A DNA stretch of 51,520 bases from Oscillospiraceae bacterium (GTDB lineage: Bacteria > Bacillota > Clostridia > Oscillospirales > SIG627), in the NCBI GenBank assembly GCA_015065265.1, contig SVQQ01000012.1:1-51520 (forward strand), read 5' to 3'. Of the stretch, positions 25,281 through 35,300 are shown in pieces. Position numbers and translations under genes: made by a program. How positions within the stretch are numbered: position 1 is the stretch's first letter; each line of letters begins with the position of its first letter. Under the pieces are notes generated by a model, which ran no database searches, was not told the DNA's origin, and worked only from the letters and a program-made list of their open reading frames with translations.

Positions 25281-27365
25281 TTATACCCTGTACATCAAAT
25301 CTGTGTAATCGGGTAAAGGCCACATATCCTTTGGAACAAGAGTTTCGAGTTTATCACAATAAGAACGTAGTTCTTCCATTGCAGGAATAACACAGTCCTT
25401 GTACTTGTTTGCCCTCTTTGAAATATCTTCCGTCTCACTTGCCAACAGATGATTTTTCTTTAATTCTTCAAGAGCCGATACCGCGCGTTCAAGGTTTACG
25501 GAAATCTTTGAAAGTTTGTCTTTTGAAGACTTCATTTTCACACCCACGTCACCTGCATCCTTTATATCACGAGCAAGTTTTCCACAGTAACTTTCAACCG
25601 CAGGTATAATTGACTTTTCAGCAATAGTTTGCATTGTAAGAGATTCGATATTTATAACCTTAGAATACATTTCAAGGTTAATTTCATATCTTGAAGTAAT
25701 CTCATTTTCAGAGAGTATTCCGTGTCTTACAAGAAGGTCAACGTTCTCTTTTCTTGTCAGGGCTTCAATTGCCTCAACAGTTGTAGGAATGTTCACAAGA
25801 CCTCTCTTTTCGGCTTCAATTCTCCATTCCTCCGAATAGTTGTTACCGTTGTAGAGAATTCTCTTGTGCTCTTTTATAATCTCTCTTATAATATTCTTTA
25901 TTTCGATATTTATGTCACCTTTTGCCTTGTCAAGCCTGTCGGCAATAAGCATAAGTTCTTCTGCCATAATAGCATTGATAACAAAAGAAGGACGTGACAC
26001 GGAAGAAGAGGAACCGCACATTCTGAACTCGAACTTGTTACCTGTAAATGCACAGGGGGAAGTTCTGTTTCTGTCTGTCGTATCCTTCTTGAAAGAGGGA
26101 ACAGACAAAACGCCCATATTCATATTAGCGTCATTCTTCTTTAGAAAATCGTGTGAAAGTTCAATAGCATCGTAAATTTCACAGAGTTCTTCCCCAAGGA
26201 AAATGGAAATAACGGTAGGAGGCGCTTCATCACCGCCAAGTCTTACGTCGTTACTTGCCCCTGAACAAGAAAATCTGAGCAGATCCTGATACTTGTCAAC
26301 ACCCGAAATCATAGCCGCCATAAACAAAAGGAAAGTTATGTTTTCTGAAGGATTTTTACCGGGGGATAGAATATTTAAACCTGTGTCGGTTGACAGTGAC
26401 CAGTTTATGTGTTTACCCGAACCACTCACGTTTTTAAAGGGCTTTTCGTGTAAAAGACAAGCAAGTCCCTTTTTCTTCGCAACAGTTCTCATAGACTCCA
26501 TAGTAATCTGGTTCTGGTCACAGGCAATATTTGCAGTGTTATATACACAAGCAAGTTCATGCTGAGCAGGTGCTACTTCATTGTGCTTTGTTTTAGCCGA
26601 TACACCAAGCGCCCAAAGTTCTCTGTCAAGTTCGTGCATATAGTCGGAAATGCGAAGACGAAGCCTACCGTAGTAGTGGTCGTCCATTTCCTGACCTTTT
26701 GGCGGAGGAGAGCCAAAGAGAGTTCTTCCGCACAAAAGTAAATCGAGTCTCTTTTCATAAAGTTCTCTGTCAATGAGGAAGTATTCCTGTTCAGGACCAA
26801 CGGTTGTAATAACCTTTGTAGAGTCCTTGTCCCCAAGATGTCTTAAAACTCTCAGCGCCTGAGTGTTGAGAGCCTCCATAGAACGCAAAAGGGGAGTCTT
26901 CTTATCCAAAGCCTCACCTGTATAAGAACAGAAAACTGTAGGGATGTAAAGAGTCTGGTCTTTTACGAAAGCAGGGGAAGTACAATCCCACGCAGTATAA
27001 CCTCTTGCCTCAAAAGTGGCGCGAAGACCACCTGAAGGGAAAGAGGAAGCGTCGGATTCACCTTTAATAAGTTCTTTACCGGAAAAGTCAACAATGGCGT
27101 GACCGTCTTTATCAAAACTTAAAAAAGCATCGTGCTTTTCTGCAGTCATTTCATTTAAGGGTTGAAACCAATGACTGAAATGAGTCGCACCCTTTGAGGT
27201 GGCCCAATTTTTCATAGCCTCTGCAACCTCATCGGCAATATCATTGTCGAGAGGGCAGGAGTTATCTATGGTCTCCTTTAATTTTTTATATGTTTTTTCT
27301 GATAAATTTGCTTTCATTGCCTCGTCGTTGAAGCAAGAATTTGCATAAATATCTGTAATATACAT
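25281..27365 (-). CDS. glnN: Glutamine synthetase type III
   Basis: A 694-residue enzyme making glutamine from glutamate, ammonia and ATP. Its size and segments such as GPEQEYFLID, KTKHNEVAPAQHELA, SGKHINWSLS and NRTSPCAFTGNKFEFRMCG mark the dodecameric GSIII family rather than GSI. The signature residues for metal and ATP binding are in place. It lies 22 bp after acpP and 9-24 bp before the esterase gene. No nitrogen-responsive riboswitch or PII gene is visible nearby. Confidence 0.96.
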   Translation of the reverse strand: MYITDIYANSCFNDEAMKANLSEKTYKKLKETIDNSCPLDNDIADEVAEAMKNWATSKGATHFSHWFQPLNEMTAEKHDAFLSFDKDGHAIVDFSGKELIKGESDASSFPSGGLRATFEARGYTAWDCTSPAFVKDQTLYIPTVFCSYTGEALDKKTPLLRSMEALNTQALRVLRHLGDKDSTKVITTVGPEQEYFLIDRELYEKRLDLLLCGRTLFGSPPPKGQEMDDHYYGRLRLRISDYMHELDRELWALGVSAKTKHNEVAPAQHELACVYNTANIACDQNQITMESMRTVAKKKGLACLLHEKPFKNVSGSGKHINWSLSTDTGLNILSPGKNPSENITFLLFMAAMISGVDKYQDLLRFSCSGASNDVRLGGDEAPPTVISIFLGEELCEIYDAIELSHDFLKKNDANMNMGVLSVPSFKKDTTDRNRTSPCAFTGNKFEFRMCGSSSSVSRPSFVINAIMAEELMLIADRLDKAKGDINIEIKNIIREIIKEHKRILYNGNNYSEEWRIEAEKRGLVNIPTTVEAIEALTRKENVDLLVRHGILSENEITSRYEINLEMYSKVINIESLTMQTIAEKSIIPAVESYCGKLARDIKDAGDVGVKMKSSKDKLSKISVNLERAVSALEELKKNHLLASETEDISKRANKYKDCVIPAMEELRSYCDKLETLVPKDMWPLPDYTDLMYRV

Positions 27366-27387
27366 ATGTACTCCTTAATAATTAAAA

Positions 27388-27615
27388 TTAATTATTATGT
27401 GTTTCAATATATTCTCCCATGAGAGCAATAGTTCTGAGATTTGTAACCTCATCATCGGGCACGGAAATTCCATACTTGTCTTCAATAGTCATAAGAAGTT
27501 CAACAATGTCAAGAGAGTCAGCACCCAAATCGTCGATAATGTCTGTGTCGGGAGTGATAGAGTCAACGTCAACTTTAAGCTGTTTTGCAATAATTTCAAT
27601 AATTTCCTGAATCAT
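27388..27615 (-). CDS. acpP: Acyl carrier protein
   Basis: A 75-residue acidic carrier. The phosphopantetheine attachment Ser is in DDLGADSLDIVELLM (Ser near residue 34), and the overall helical pattern and length are typical of fatty-acid-synthesis ACP. It is the first gene of the operon, behind a strong promoter. Its partners here (glnN, esterase, pgi) are not fatty-acid genes, which is unusual; it may be a second, specialised ACP, or simply relocated. Confidence 0.93.
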   Translation of the reverse strand: MIQEIIEIIAKQLKVDVDSITPDTDIIDDLGADSLDIVELLMTIEDKYGISVPDDEVTNLRTIALMGEYIETHNN

Positions 27616-27650
27616 AATAAATTCCTTTCAAGGTAAATAAAATACAATAT

Positions 27651-27679
27651 ATTTTACACTTTTTTTCTACTTTTGTCAA
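27651..27679 (-). promoter_or_regulatory. Promoter of the acpP operon
   Basis: On the minus strand a perfect TTGACA (27674-27679) is 17 bp from TAAAAT (27651-27656), 35 bp before the acpP start codon. The spacer ends in AAAAAAAGTG, like the promoters of the giant SLH genes. Confidence 0.75.
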
Positions 27680-27738
27680 CTCTATTTACCTCTTATTTAG
27701 TCTTAAGAACTCTACCTTGTAAACAAAATGTAAAAAAT

Positions 27739-27765
27739 ATTGCCTACGCTTTTTGCGTAGGCAAT
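27739..27765 (-). terminator. Terminator of the first giant SLH gene
   Basis: A perfect 11-bp stem (27739-27749 with 27755-27765) with a 5-T loop, followed on the minus strand by a run of six T after the stem. Confidence 0.8.
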
Positions 27766-27788
27766 AAATTTTTAGTGTTTTGTGTAAC

Positions 27789-30700
27789 TTAATTTCCGTA
27801 ATACTCAAGAGCGATATCTACAGGAGTTACGTTTCCGTCAATTGTAACGTCAGGAGTCTCCCAAGTGTCCTCGTTTTCAAGAACGCCACCTGCAAGTCCT
27901 AAAACAACCTTTGCTCTGGCTGGGTAAGAACCTCCTGAAGAAACTCCGTAGGTATAAGTGAAGTCACCGCTTGGAACTGTAACAGAACCTTCGAAGTCGA
28001 TGTCAGTCATTGTAGGATGAGTAGTACCACTGTTGGCATCTGTCTTATACGCCTTGTTTATTTCAGGGAAGTACTCAATGTAATCTTGTGAAGTAAGAGT
28101 TGTATTAAAGGTTATAGTGCTATTTCCAATAGTAATGCTGGGGTTTGACATACTTGCATTGGAGGTTGACTTATATTTGAAGGAGTCGATGAGTGCACCC
28201 TCACAGTCACCTGTCAGATGAATTGTAAGAGAAGTAGCACTGGAAGCGGAAGAGGTCATTCTTCTTGTGTTTGAAACGTTGGGGAAAGAATAACCGTATG
28301 CATTAGGATTATCCGACTCAAAGAGCATGATATCTTTTGTGCCTTCAAAGTTCAGGGGAACAAAGTAATTTATCTTTTCACCGCCTGACGTAAGAGTTAG
28401 CGCAATAGCACCGTCTTCGGAGTTGTTGCCTGTAACTGTGAGAATCAAGAGCGATGAGTCGAGGTTAGTACTTGTGAAGGTATACGTTCCTTCTGTAACT
28501 TGTACAGGAACCGCAGTAGTTTCGCCTTCTGGAACTTGTTTGAAGTCAATAAGAGTAGTTGGAGTACGTGTAGCGTATGCCAAGCGTCTGCCTTCAATTC
28601 TTATGTAAGGCGTTTGTGCGGAGAATGGGTTGTTGGCATTCGCAGTACCGTAGGCGTCAATGTTCAATACGAGATTTTTTACGTATTTCATTTCCTTGAA
28701 TGCCCATGTGTCGCCCTGCTTGAATAACTTGTATTCGTATTCGCCATTCTTTAACTGTTCTCTTACTTTGTCAGAGAAGTAGTTTGACTTACGAAGTCTT
28801 GAATATACTGAATAGTACTTGAGGTTTGCCTTCATTTGAGGATAAGACAAATGTCCGTTATCAAAGGGGTTTACAGACATCGCAGAGTTATACGCAATAG
28901 CAAGAGTTCCGATATAGTCAATGTCATCTGAGAAGAGTGTCTGAAGGAATCTGTTTCTGTATGTCTGCTTTAAGTCGGGAGCAAAGTGGAACCAACCTGC
29001 ATCAGTACCCAACATATAGTTTGTATGATTTTCTATATTAGAGAGGGTAATAGATCTTATAAGTTTATAGTGGTTGTTTCCGTAGTCAAGCTGTCCGCCT
29101 CTTGTCTTACCTGCCCATAATTCAACCGCTGAAGAAGAGAAGGAGAAGACAGGTGCTGTGTTACAATTTTCGAGAACCTCGCGAACGAATTCTGCAAGAT
29201 AGTAGTAGTTGTTTTCGTCGGTAGTATAATGAGTTCTTGTAGTAGTTTCAAAAGCGTCGAGGTAAATTCCTGTAAATCCGCCTTCATTATAAGCCGCCGC
29301 AATATTTCTTGCCATCTGGTAGAAGAGATCGGAACCTGGAATCGGAACAAAAGAACCGTAGAATCCTCTGAGCTGACGGATTTCTGCACCTGCTTTGTGA
29401 GTAGTGGCAGTTGTACCACACTGTCCTCTTGAAACTGTAAATCCTGTGGTATCCTTTGCGGAAACTAAAACGATTTCCTTGTCAATGAGAAGGTACTTAG
29501 AATTTCCGTAGGTTGAACCTGTGGGAAGAACGTTTGAAGGAATAGAGAGCCCTGTACCATCTTCACTTGTGGGGATTGCAGTAGCATCCGCTGTTATGTC
29601 AGAGGCAACTGTGTAAGTTGTAGGATTGTAAGCTATGTCCCTTACGTAATCACCTGTTGATAAAATGTTGGTAGATTCAGGAACAATGAGGGAAGAATAA
29701 GTATGTATACTTGCAGTTATTCCCTGTTCTGAAAGTTTGTCAATTATTCTTTCTTTATAGTCGCCTGCTGTAACGAAGGTTTCCCCTTCACGGGCTGCTC
29801 CTATAAAGTTGAAGTCACCGTTATAGAAGGTCTCGGCACCTTTATGAATGAAGATGTTATCGACGGAAAATTCTTTTGCATAATTTGCAAGGTTGCTTAC
29901 GTTGCTTTCTGAAAGATCGTAACTACCAAGCCAGATACCGTAATCTTCAAAGGTCTCTTTGTTGTCGTAAGCAAAGGCACCGCCCTTAAGGGATGTAATA
30001 CCAACGCTTATATCAATTTTGCTTGTGATTTCTTTAAGGAAAGTACGGTGTGTTTCAGTAGTACCGTCTTTATATTTCGAGAAGGTAACACCGATTTTTG
30101 CACCCATATGTTCAGGCACGTCATTTCTTGCAAAACCAATGGTTGTTCTTGAAACACCACCGGGATAGTAGTTGGTGTCTGTATAAGTGTTCATAGCAAC
30201 ACATGAGAGTCTGTAAGAATTAGCGTCATATGAAAAAGGAGTGCTTACAGCAAGGTTACCAAAAGCAATAGCTGTGTGACTCTGATTGAAAGTTGTGTCA
30301 AGCTCTACTGTAAAGTAGTTATCAAAAACGTCAATGATGAAATATGCTTCGTCACCCGTTCCGTAAACTACGTGTAAACGACCGTTAACAAGGTCAACAC
30401 TTACAGGCGCCGAGGTCATAGTCTCTCCGGTTTTAATATATGTAAACCAAGGATAAGTAGTCTTTTGAGAAACGTTTTCACCTGTTTCCTTATTTACTAC
30501 GCTTATGATTTTACCATCATCTTTTGAAATCGTGATTTTTGCCTGTTCTGTTTCAAAGGATATGGCATCATCTTCATCAACGAGTTTCGAACCCTTTTGA
30601 GAAGCAATATATCTGACTGTTGGCACGTTGTCGTTTGATGCCATAAGAATATGGTCTATTGCCCAGTGGTTGTCTTTAACGTCAGAGAAGTTGTTTAAAA

Positions 30701-32204
30701 CGGTTGATGGAATAACAGTAGTTTCGTCAACCACAAGATTAAGCGCGCGGTTGATTATTGTAACAACCTCTGCTCTTGTGATAGTAGAGTCAGGCTTGAA
30801 GGTGTTATCTTCATATCCGTTAATAATGCCATTTGTATAAAGAGCACATATAGCACTGTAATACGTATGTGTTTCATCAACGTCGCTGAAGCCTTCGCTT
30901 GAACCTGTAAAGCCACCCGCATTTGCAATGATTTGTGCAAGTTCACCTCTTGTAATGGCAGACTTGGCATTAAGTTTATTTGTGTTAATGTAACTGAAAA
31001 TACCATTTTTTTCAAGAAGTTGTACCGCATCGTAGAACCAGTCGTTTACACTTATATCAGTGAAGTTTGAAATAGTTCCCTTGGGAATTTCTTCGCCCTT
31101 CATCATAATATTGGCAATTATTTGTGCAACTTCCGCTTTTGTAATATCACCTTCAGGCTTGAATGTTCCATCCCCGTAACCCTGAACGTAAGCGGTGTTT
31201 GCTCCGTTGTACTGACTTCCAAGAGAAAGATTTCCGTCATTGTAACTTGTAACGTATCCCCATGGTTCATACTCTACAAAGAGAGCAGTCATTGTATATT
31301 TGCCCTTGTTAGTTGTATAAGAGTTGACGTTTACGTCTTCAACGGCTGGAAGGTCACCGTAAGGATAAACGTCAATGGCAACAACGTAACCTTCAGCCTT
31401 CGGGAAAGCCTTCGCAATGTCAAGTCTGTGAGTCATACGACCGATAACGACAGCCGAAGTTGAAATGTTGGGAGGGAAGAAGGTTTCGGGTTTATAGGTG
31501 TGATATTCATGTTCACCTTTTGAGTTTATTGTGTGAAGAACGTATATGGATCTGGGAACAGTACCGTTATTGAACGTAAGACGGATAGAACCCTGTCTTA
31601 TACCTGTTGAAAAAGTAGCGTATTTTAAGTCTTCTACAGGTATAATTTCGTCAGATGCATAAGCGTACTTGAACACTACGCCTTCATACGTGGAAATTAT
31701 AGAAGAGTTATCGGCAGTTCCTTTTGCAACGTTTTCTGCAATAGTAGAACTGATGTGACCGTTATTGCTTGTCAAGTGCTGAGCACTATATACGGAATTA
31801 TAAACGTAGTTACCAAATCCGCCGGACCACTTACCTGCAACGTAAGATTTACTTGTAGAGAAAAGTACCTTTCCGCTGGAAACAGTTGTGATAGAAGATA
31901 AATCTTCGTCACTGCCTTTTATCCAGACAGTTGTAACAGTCCCGCTTGAAGTTTCTTTTATGTTATAGAGACCGGGTGTAAGTCCGGTAATTGAACTTGA
32001 CCCTGTATCAACGCTTGTGTATGTAGGGGAATCATGATTTACCATAGTAACACTTGCGTATTGGTAGGAAAGGGATGTGTTAAGTCCAACTACGTTTCCG
32101 TCTTCAACACGTATCTCAGCACTTACTGCAAAGGATAACGTGAGAATTGAGAAAAGCATTGCAAGAAACACAAGTAAAGTACGTTTGATGCTGATGTTTT
32201 TCAT
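27789..32204 (-). CDS. Giant SLH-anchored surface protein with glycosidase-like barrel (paralogue 1)
   Basis: A 1,471-residue secreted protein. The signal peptide covers about 1-29. The N-terminal 330 residues are beta-rich and unlike those of its two paralogues. Three SLH repeats lie mid-protein at about 335-520, each with the GYGDGTFKPEG- or ITRAE-type core, and anchor the protein to secondary wall polymer. A beta-rich region follows at about 540-700. A presumed (beta/alpha)8 barrel comes next, with the acidic strand end GIYLDAFE (D983, E986), and then beta-sandwich domains to the C-terminus. The barrel recalls glycoside hydrolases with a strand-end Asp, but I cannot name a family. It has its own promoter and terminator. 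Confidence 0.7.
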   Translation of the reverse strand: MKNISIKRTLLVFLAMLFSILTLSFAVSAEIRVEDGNVVGLNTSLSYQYASVTMVNHDSPTYTSVDTGSSSITGLTPGLYNIKETSSGTVTTVWIKGSDEDLSSITTVSSGKVLFSTSKSYVAGKWSGGFGNYVYNSVYSAQHLTSNNGHISSTIAENVAKGTADNSSIISTYEGVVFKYAYASDEIIPVEDLKYATFSTGIRQGSIRLTFNNGTVPRSIYVLHTINSKGEHEYHTYKPETFFPPNISTSAVVIGRMTHRLDIAKAFPKAEGYVVAIDVYPYGDLPAVEDVNVNSYTTNKGKYTMTALFVEYEPWGYVTSYNDGNLSLGSQYNGANTAYVQGYGDGTFKPEGDITKAEVAQIIANIMMKGEEIPKGTISNFTDISVNDWFYDAVQLLEKNGIFSYINTNKLNAKSAITRGELAQIIANAGGFTGSSEGFSDVDETHTYYSAICALYTNGIINGYEDNTFKPDSTITRAEVVTIINRALNLVVDETTVIPSTVLNNFSDVKDNHWAIDHILMASNDNVPTVRYIASQKGSKLVDEDDAISFETEQAKITISKDDGKIISVVNKETGENVSQKTTYPWFTYIKTGETMTSAPVSVDLVNGRLHVVYGTGDEAYFIIDVFDNYFTVELDTTFNQSHTAIAFGNLAVSTPFSYDANSYRLSCVAMNTYTDTNYYPGGVSRTTIGFARNDVPEHMGAKIGVTFSKYKDGTTETHRTFLKEITSKIDISVGITSLKGGAFAYDNKETFEDYGIWLGSYDLSESNVSNLANYAKEFSVDNIFIHKGAETFYNGDFNFIGAAREGETFVTAGDYKERIIDKLSEQGITASIHTYSSLIVPESTNILSTGDYVRDIAYNPTTYTVASDITADATAIPTSEDGTGLSIPSNVLPTGSTYGNSKYLLIDKEIVLVSAKDTTGFTVSRGQCGTTATTHKAGAEIRQLRGFYGSFVPIPGSDLFYQMARNIAAAYNEGGFTGIYLDAFETTTRTHYTTDENNYYYLAEFVREVLENCNTAPVFSFSSSAVELWAGKTRGGQLDYGNNHYKLIRSITLSNIENHTNYMLGTDAGWFHFAPDLKQTYRNRFLQTLFSDDIDYIGTLAIAYNSAMSVNPFDNGHLSYPQMKANLKYYSVYSRLRKSNYFSDKVREQLKNGEYEYKLFKQGDTWAFKEMKYVKNLVLNIDAYGTANANNPFSAQTPYIRIEGRRLAYATRTPTTLIDFKQVPEGETTAVPVQVTEGTYTFTSTNLDSSLLILTVTGNNSEDGAIALTLTSGGEKINYFVPLNFEGTKDIMLFESDNPNAYGYSFPNVSNTRRMTSSASSATSLTIHLTGDCEGALIDSFKYKSTSNASMSNPSITIGNSTITFNTTLTSQDYIEYFPEINKAYKTDANSGTTHPTMTDIDFEGSVTVPSGDFTYTYGVSSGGSYPARAKVVLGLAGGVLENEDTWETPDVTIDGNVTPVDIALEYYGN

Positions 32205-32246
32205 AAATACCTCTTTAAAAATTAGTTAGTGAATACTAGTAGATAT

Positions 32247-32275
32247 ATAATACACTTTTTTTGATAAAAAGTCAA
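32247..32275 (-). promoter_or_regulatory. Promoter of giant SLH gene 1
   Basis: On the minus strand TTGACT (32270-32275) is 17 bp from TATTAT (32247-32252); the spacer ends in AAAAAAAGTG. Confidence 0.65.
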
Positions 32276-32300
32276 TGTTTTGCAAGGATTTTATTAGATA

Positions 32301-32336
32301 AAAAACCGAGCACTTCTAAAAAAGCGCTCGGTTTTT
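32301..32336 (-). terminator. Terminator of the second giant SLH gene
   Basis: An 11-bp stem (32301-32311 with 32326-32336) just beyond the gene's stop, ending in T5 on the minus strand; the opposite strand also has a T-run. Confidence 0.75.
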
Positions 32337-32361
32337 GTTTTTCTTTAAAATAAATTGTAAA

Positions 32362-35300
32362 TTAGCTTAAATAAACTTTTTCAATTCCTTCGGGGATATC
32401 AACCTTGGGTACATTCCAGCTTGCAGGGTTTTTAATAATGTCACCTGCAAAACCTATTGTCACAACTGCACGAACGGATGTGTTTTCAACAGACGTTGCA
32501 TTGTACGTATACGAGAAATTACCTGCGGGAACTGTCACAGAGCCTGTGAAGGAAATCTCTTTTGTGATTTGGTTTGCCGAAGTGCTTATCTTGTCGTAGT
32601 AGAAGAGATAAGCCTTGTTTTCGTCGGGATAGTATTCAATGTAGTCGCCACCGCCAAGTTCAGCGTTAAAGGTTATCGTCTCATTACCAACGGTAATAGA
32701 GGGATTCTTCACGTTACCCTTATTTACGGTGTATGCTTTAAGGTCGCCGAGCTTAACACCACTGCAGTTACCTGATGTGTAAACTCTCACGGCATCAATT
32801 GAATTAAGATTGTTCAAAGGACGCTTTGAATTTGTAATGCCGAAGTCGTAATTGTTGTATTTTACGTCATCGTCTTCCATAAGAGTGAACTCTTTCCAAC
32901 CTGAGAAGTTTGTGGGGATTATGAAACTAACAACGTCAGAACCTGACATGATTCTGATGCAAATAGCAGAGTCTTGTGACGAGTTTCCACAAACGTTAAT
33001 CTTGAATGCAGGAGTTTCAGCAAGGTTCATCTTTGAAGAAAGTGTAAGTTTTCCTTTTTCTACAAGGGCTGAAACTTCTGTGTTTTCGTCAAAGTCATAT
33101 ACAAGTTTCTCACCTTCACCAAGAGTTGAAAATCTCTGCTCAATTCTGATGAAAGGCTTTTGCTTTTCAAATGGGTTAGTTCCTCTGAAGGTCTGATACA
33201 AACTGTCTTTTCCGTCAAATACAATGCTTTCAAGATAGTTCATTTCTCTGAACGCCCATGTACCGTCAGCCTGCTTTATTACTTTGTACTCATACTCACC
33301 GTTCTTGATCTGTTCCTTAACCTCAGGCGCAAAGTAATTTGCCTTGCGAAGTCTTGAGTAGAGTGAATAGTATTTAACGTTTGACATAAACTGAGGATAT
33401 TTCGTATAGTTGAGTCCGAATGGGTTTGTTACCATATTGGTGTCATATGCAATGGAGAGTGAACCCATATGGTCAAGGTCATCTCTGAACATAGTGTCAT
33501 AGTAAGTGTTCTTGTAGAGTTGATTTGTGTCGGGAGCAAAGTGTACCCAGCCGATGTTCGCACCGAGATAACTCTGCATGAAAGGTATAGCTCTTGTATT
33601 TATCTGATTTTCTTTGAAAGGTTTGTAGTTTGCAGTAGCATAGTCGAGCTGTCCTGTTCTTGAGATACCTGCCCATGCAGCGTGTTCAACCGTTGACATT
33701 TCTAGTATGGGATCAACTTCTGAGTAAAGAAGAATTGTACGCACGAACTCTCCATACCAGTAGAATGACTCGTGATCTTCAGTCCAAGGGCTGTAATCGA
33801 TAGATTCAAAGGCATCAAGATATACCATTTCGAATCCGCCTTCGTTTACTGCTTTTGCAATGTTCTTTGCTACCTGATAGAAGAGGTCCGAACCGGGAAT
33901 AGTCTGCGCACCGCTATACCAACCTGTAAGATGACGGAGCACAGCACCGTCTTTGTGCGTAGTCGCCTTTGTACCACAAGTACCGCGTGTTACACCGATA
34001 AATCCGCTTGTTGAACCCTTTGATACCTTAATGATTTCTTCGTCAATAAGGAAATAAGCAGATTCTGTACCGTAATCAGAAAATCCATCGGGTATTTTAA
34101 GTTTTGATACGTCTTCATAAGTCTTAACACTTGTTTTTCTTGCATCAAGGTCTCCGCGAAGTGTATAAGAATCTTCCAGATAACATATCTGCTGTTGATA
34201 TACGGGGTTAGAAAGAATTGTTTCTGCTTCAGGTGAAACAAGGGAAGAGAAGGTGTGAAGACTTGCGCCAACACCGTACTTTTCAAGTACGTCAAGTATT
34301 CTTTCCTTGTAAACCTTTGCGGTAATAAACGTATTGTTTCTCTTTTCGGTTGAAGTTCTTGCTCCTACAAAGTTGAAGTCACCCTGTATGAATAAGCCCT
34401 GACCGTGATGTAGGTCGAGATAGTCGATATCACTGTCGTTTGCAAGTTTTGCATATTCTTCAACGTTGCTCGGAGTAAGAACTGTCTTTCCAAGTAAGAT
34501 ACCGTAGTCGGTTGAAATCTCCTTACTGTCATACGCATAAGCACCGCCCTTGGTGGATACTATTCCAACGTTGGGGTCTATTTGGTCTGTAATTTCCTTT
34601 AAGTATTCGCGGTGTACACCCTGTTTTGAGAAGGTAACACCGAGCTTTGCACCAAAGGATTTAGCACCTTTAATATCGGTGTAAACAGTACCCTTTGTAG
34701 CTTTTACCGAACCGCCGGGATAATGTGTAGGGTCGGTATTGGTGTTCATTGTCATGGCACTGAGTGCATAGGTGTTTTCATCATCATAATTGTATTCGTA
34801 ATCTGCTGAAAGGTTACCGAATACTACACCTTTAATCTCGTCGGGAAGATGTGAATCAAGAGTTACTGTGAAGTAATTGTCAAAAGTTTCAACCAAGAAG
34901 TAAGCAGTAACGCCACCTCTGTATATCGCCTTAAGTCTTCCGTCTACAAGTTCAATGCTCTTAGGTGAGAGGAATGAGTTTGAAGTGGAAATAGCGTAGG
35001 TAAACCAAGGTGTAGTACTTGTAGCAAGAATACTCTTGCCTGTCTCAAGGTTTTTAAGACCTGTTACGTTACCTGTGTTTTTGTTAATTTTTACTTCAAT
35101 GTGTTTAGTCGAGAATACAATTTCATTACCTGACATTTTCATATCGCCAAGGTCGGCATTGTAGTAAGCGGCACTGTGAACCTTGTCGTTTGAAGCCATG
35201 AGTATCTGATACTCTGCCCAATGACCTGTAATGTCTGTAAAAATTTTGCTAAGATGTGTCTTGTCAATTGCAACCTTGTCAACGTAGAGACCGAGTACTC

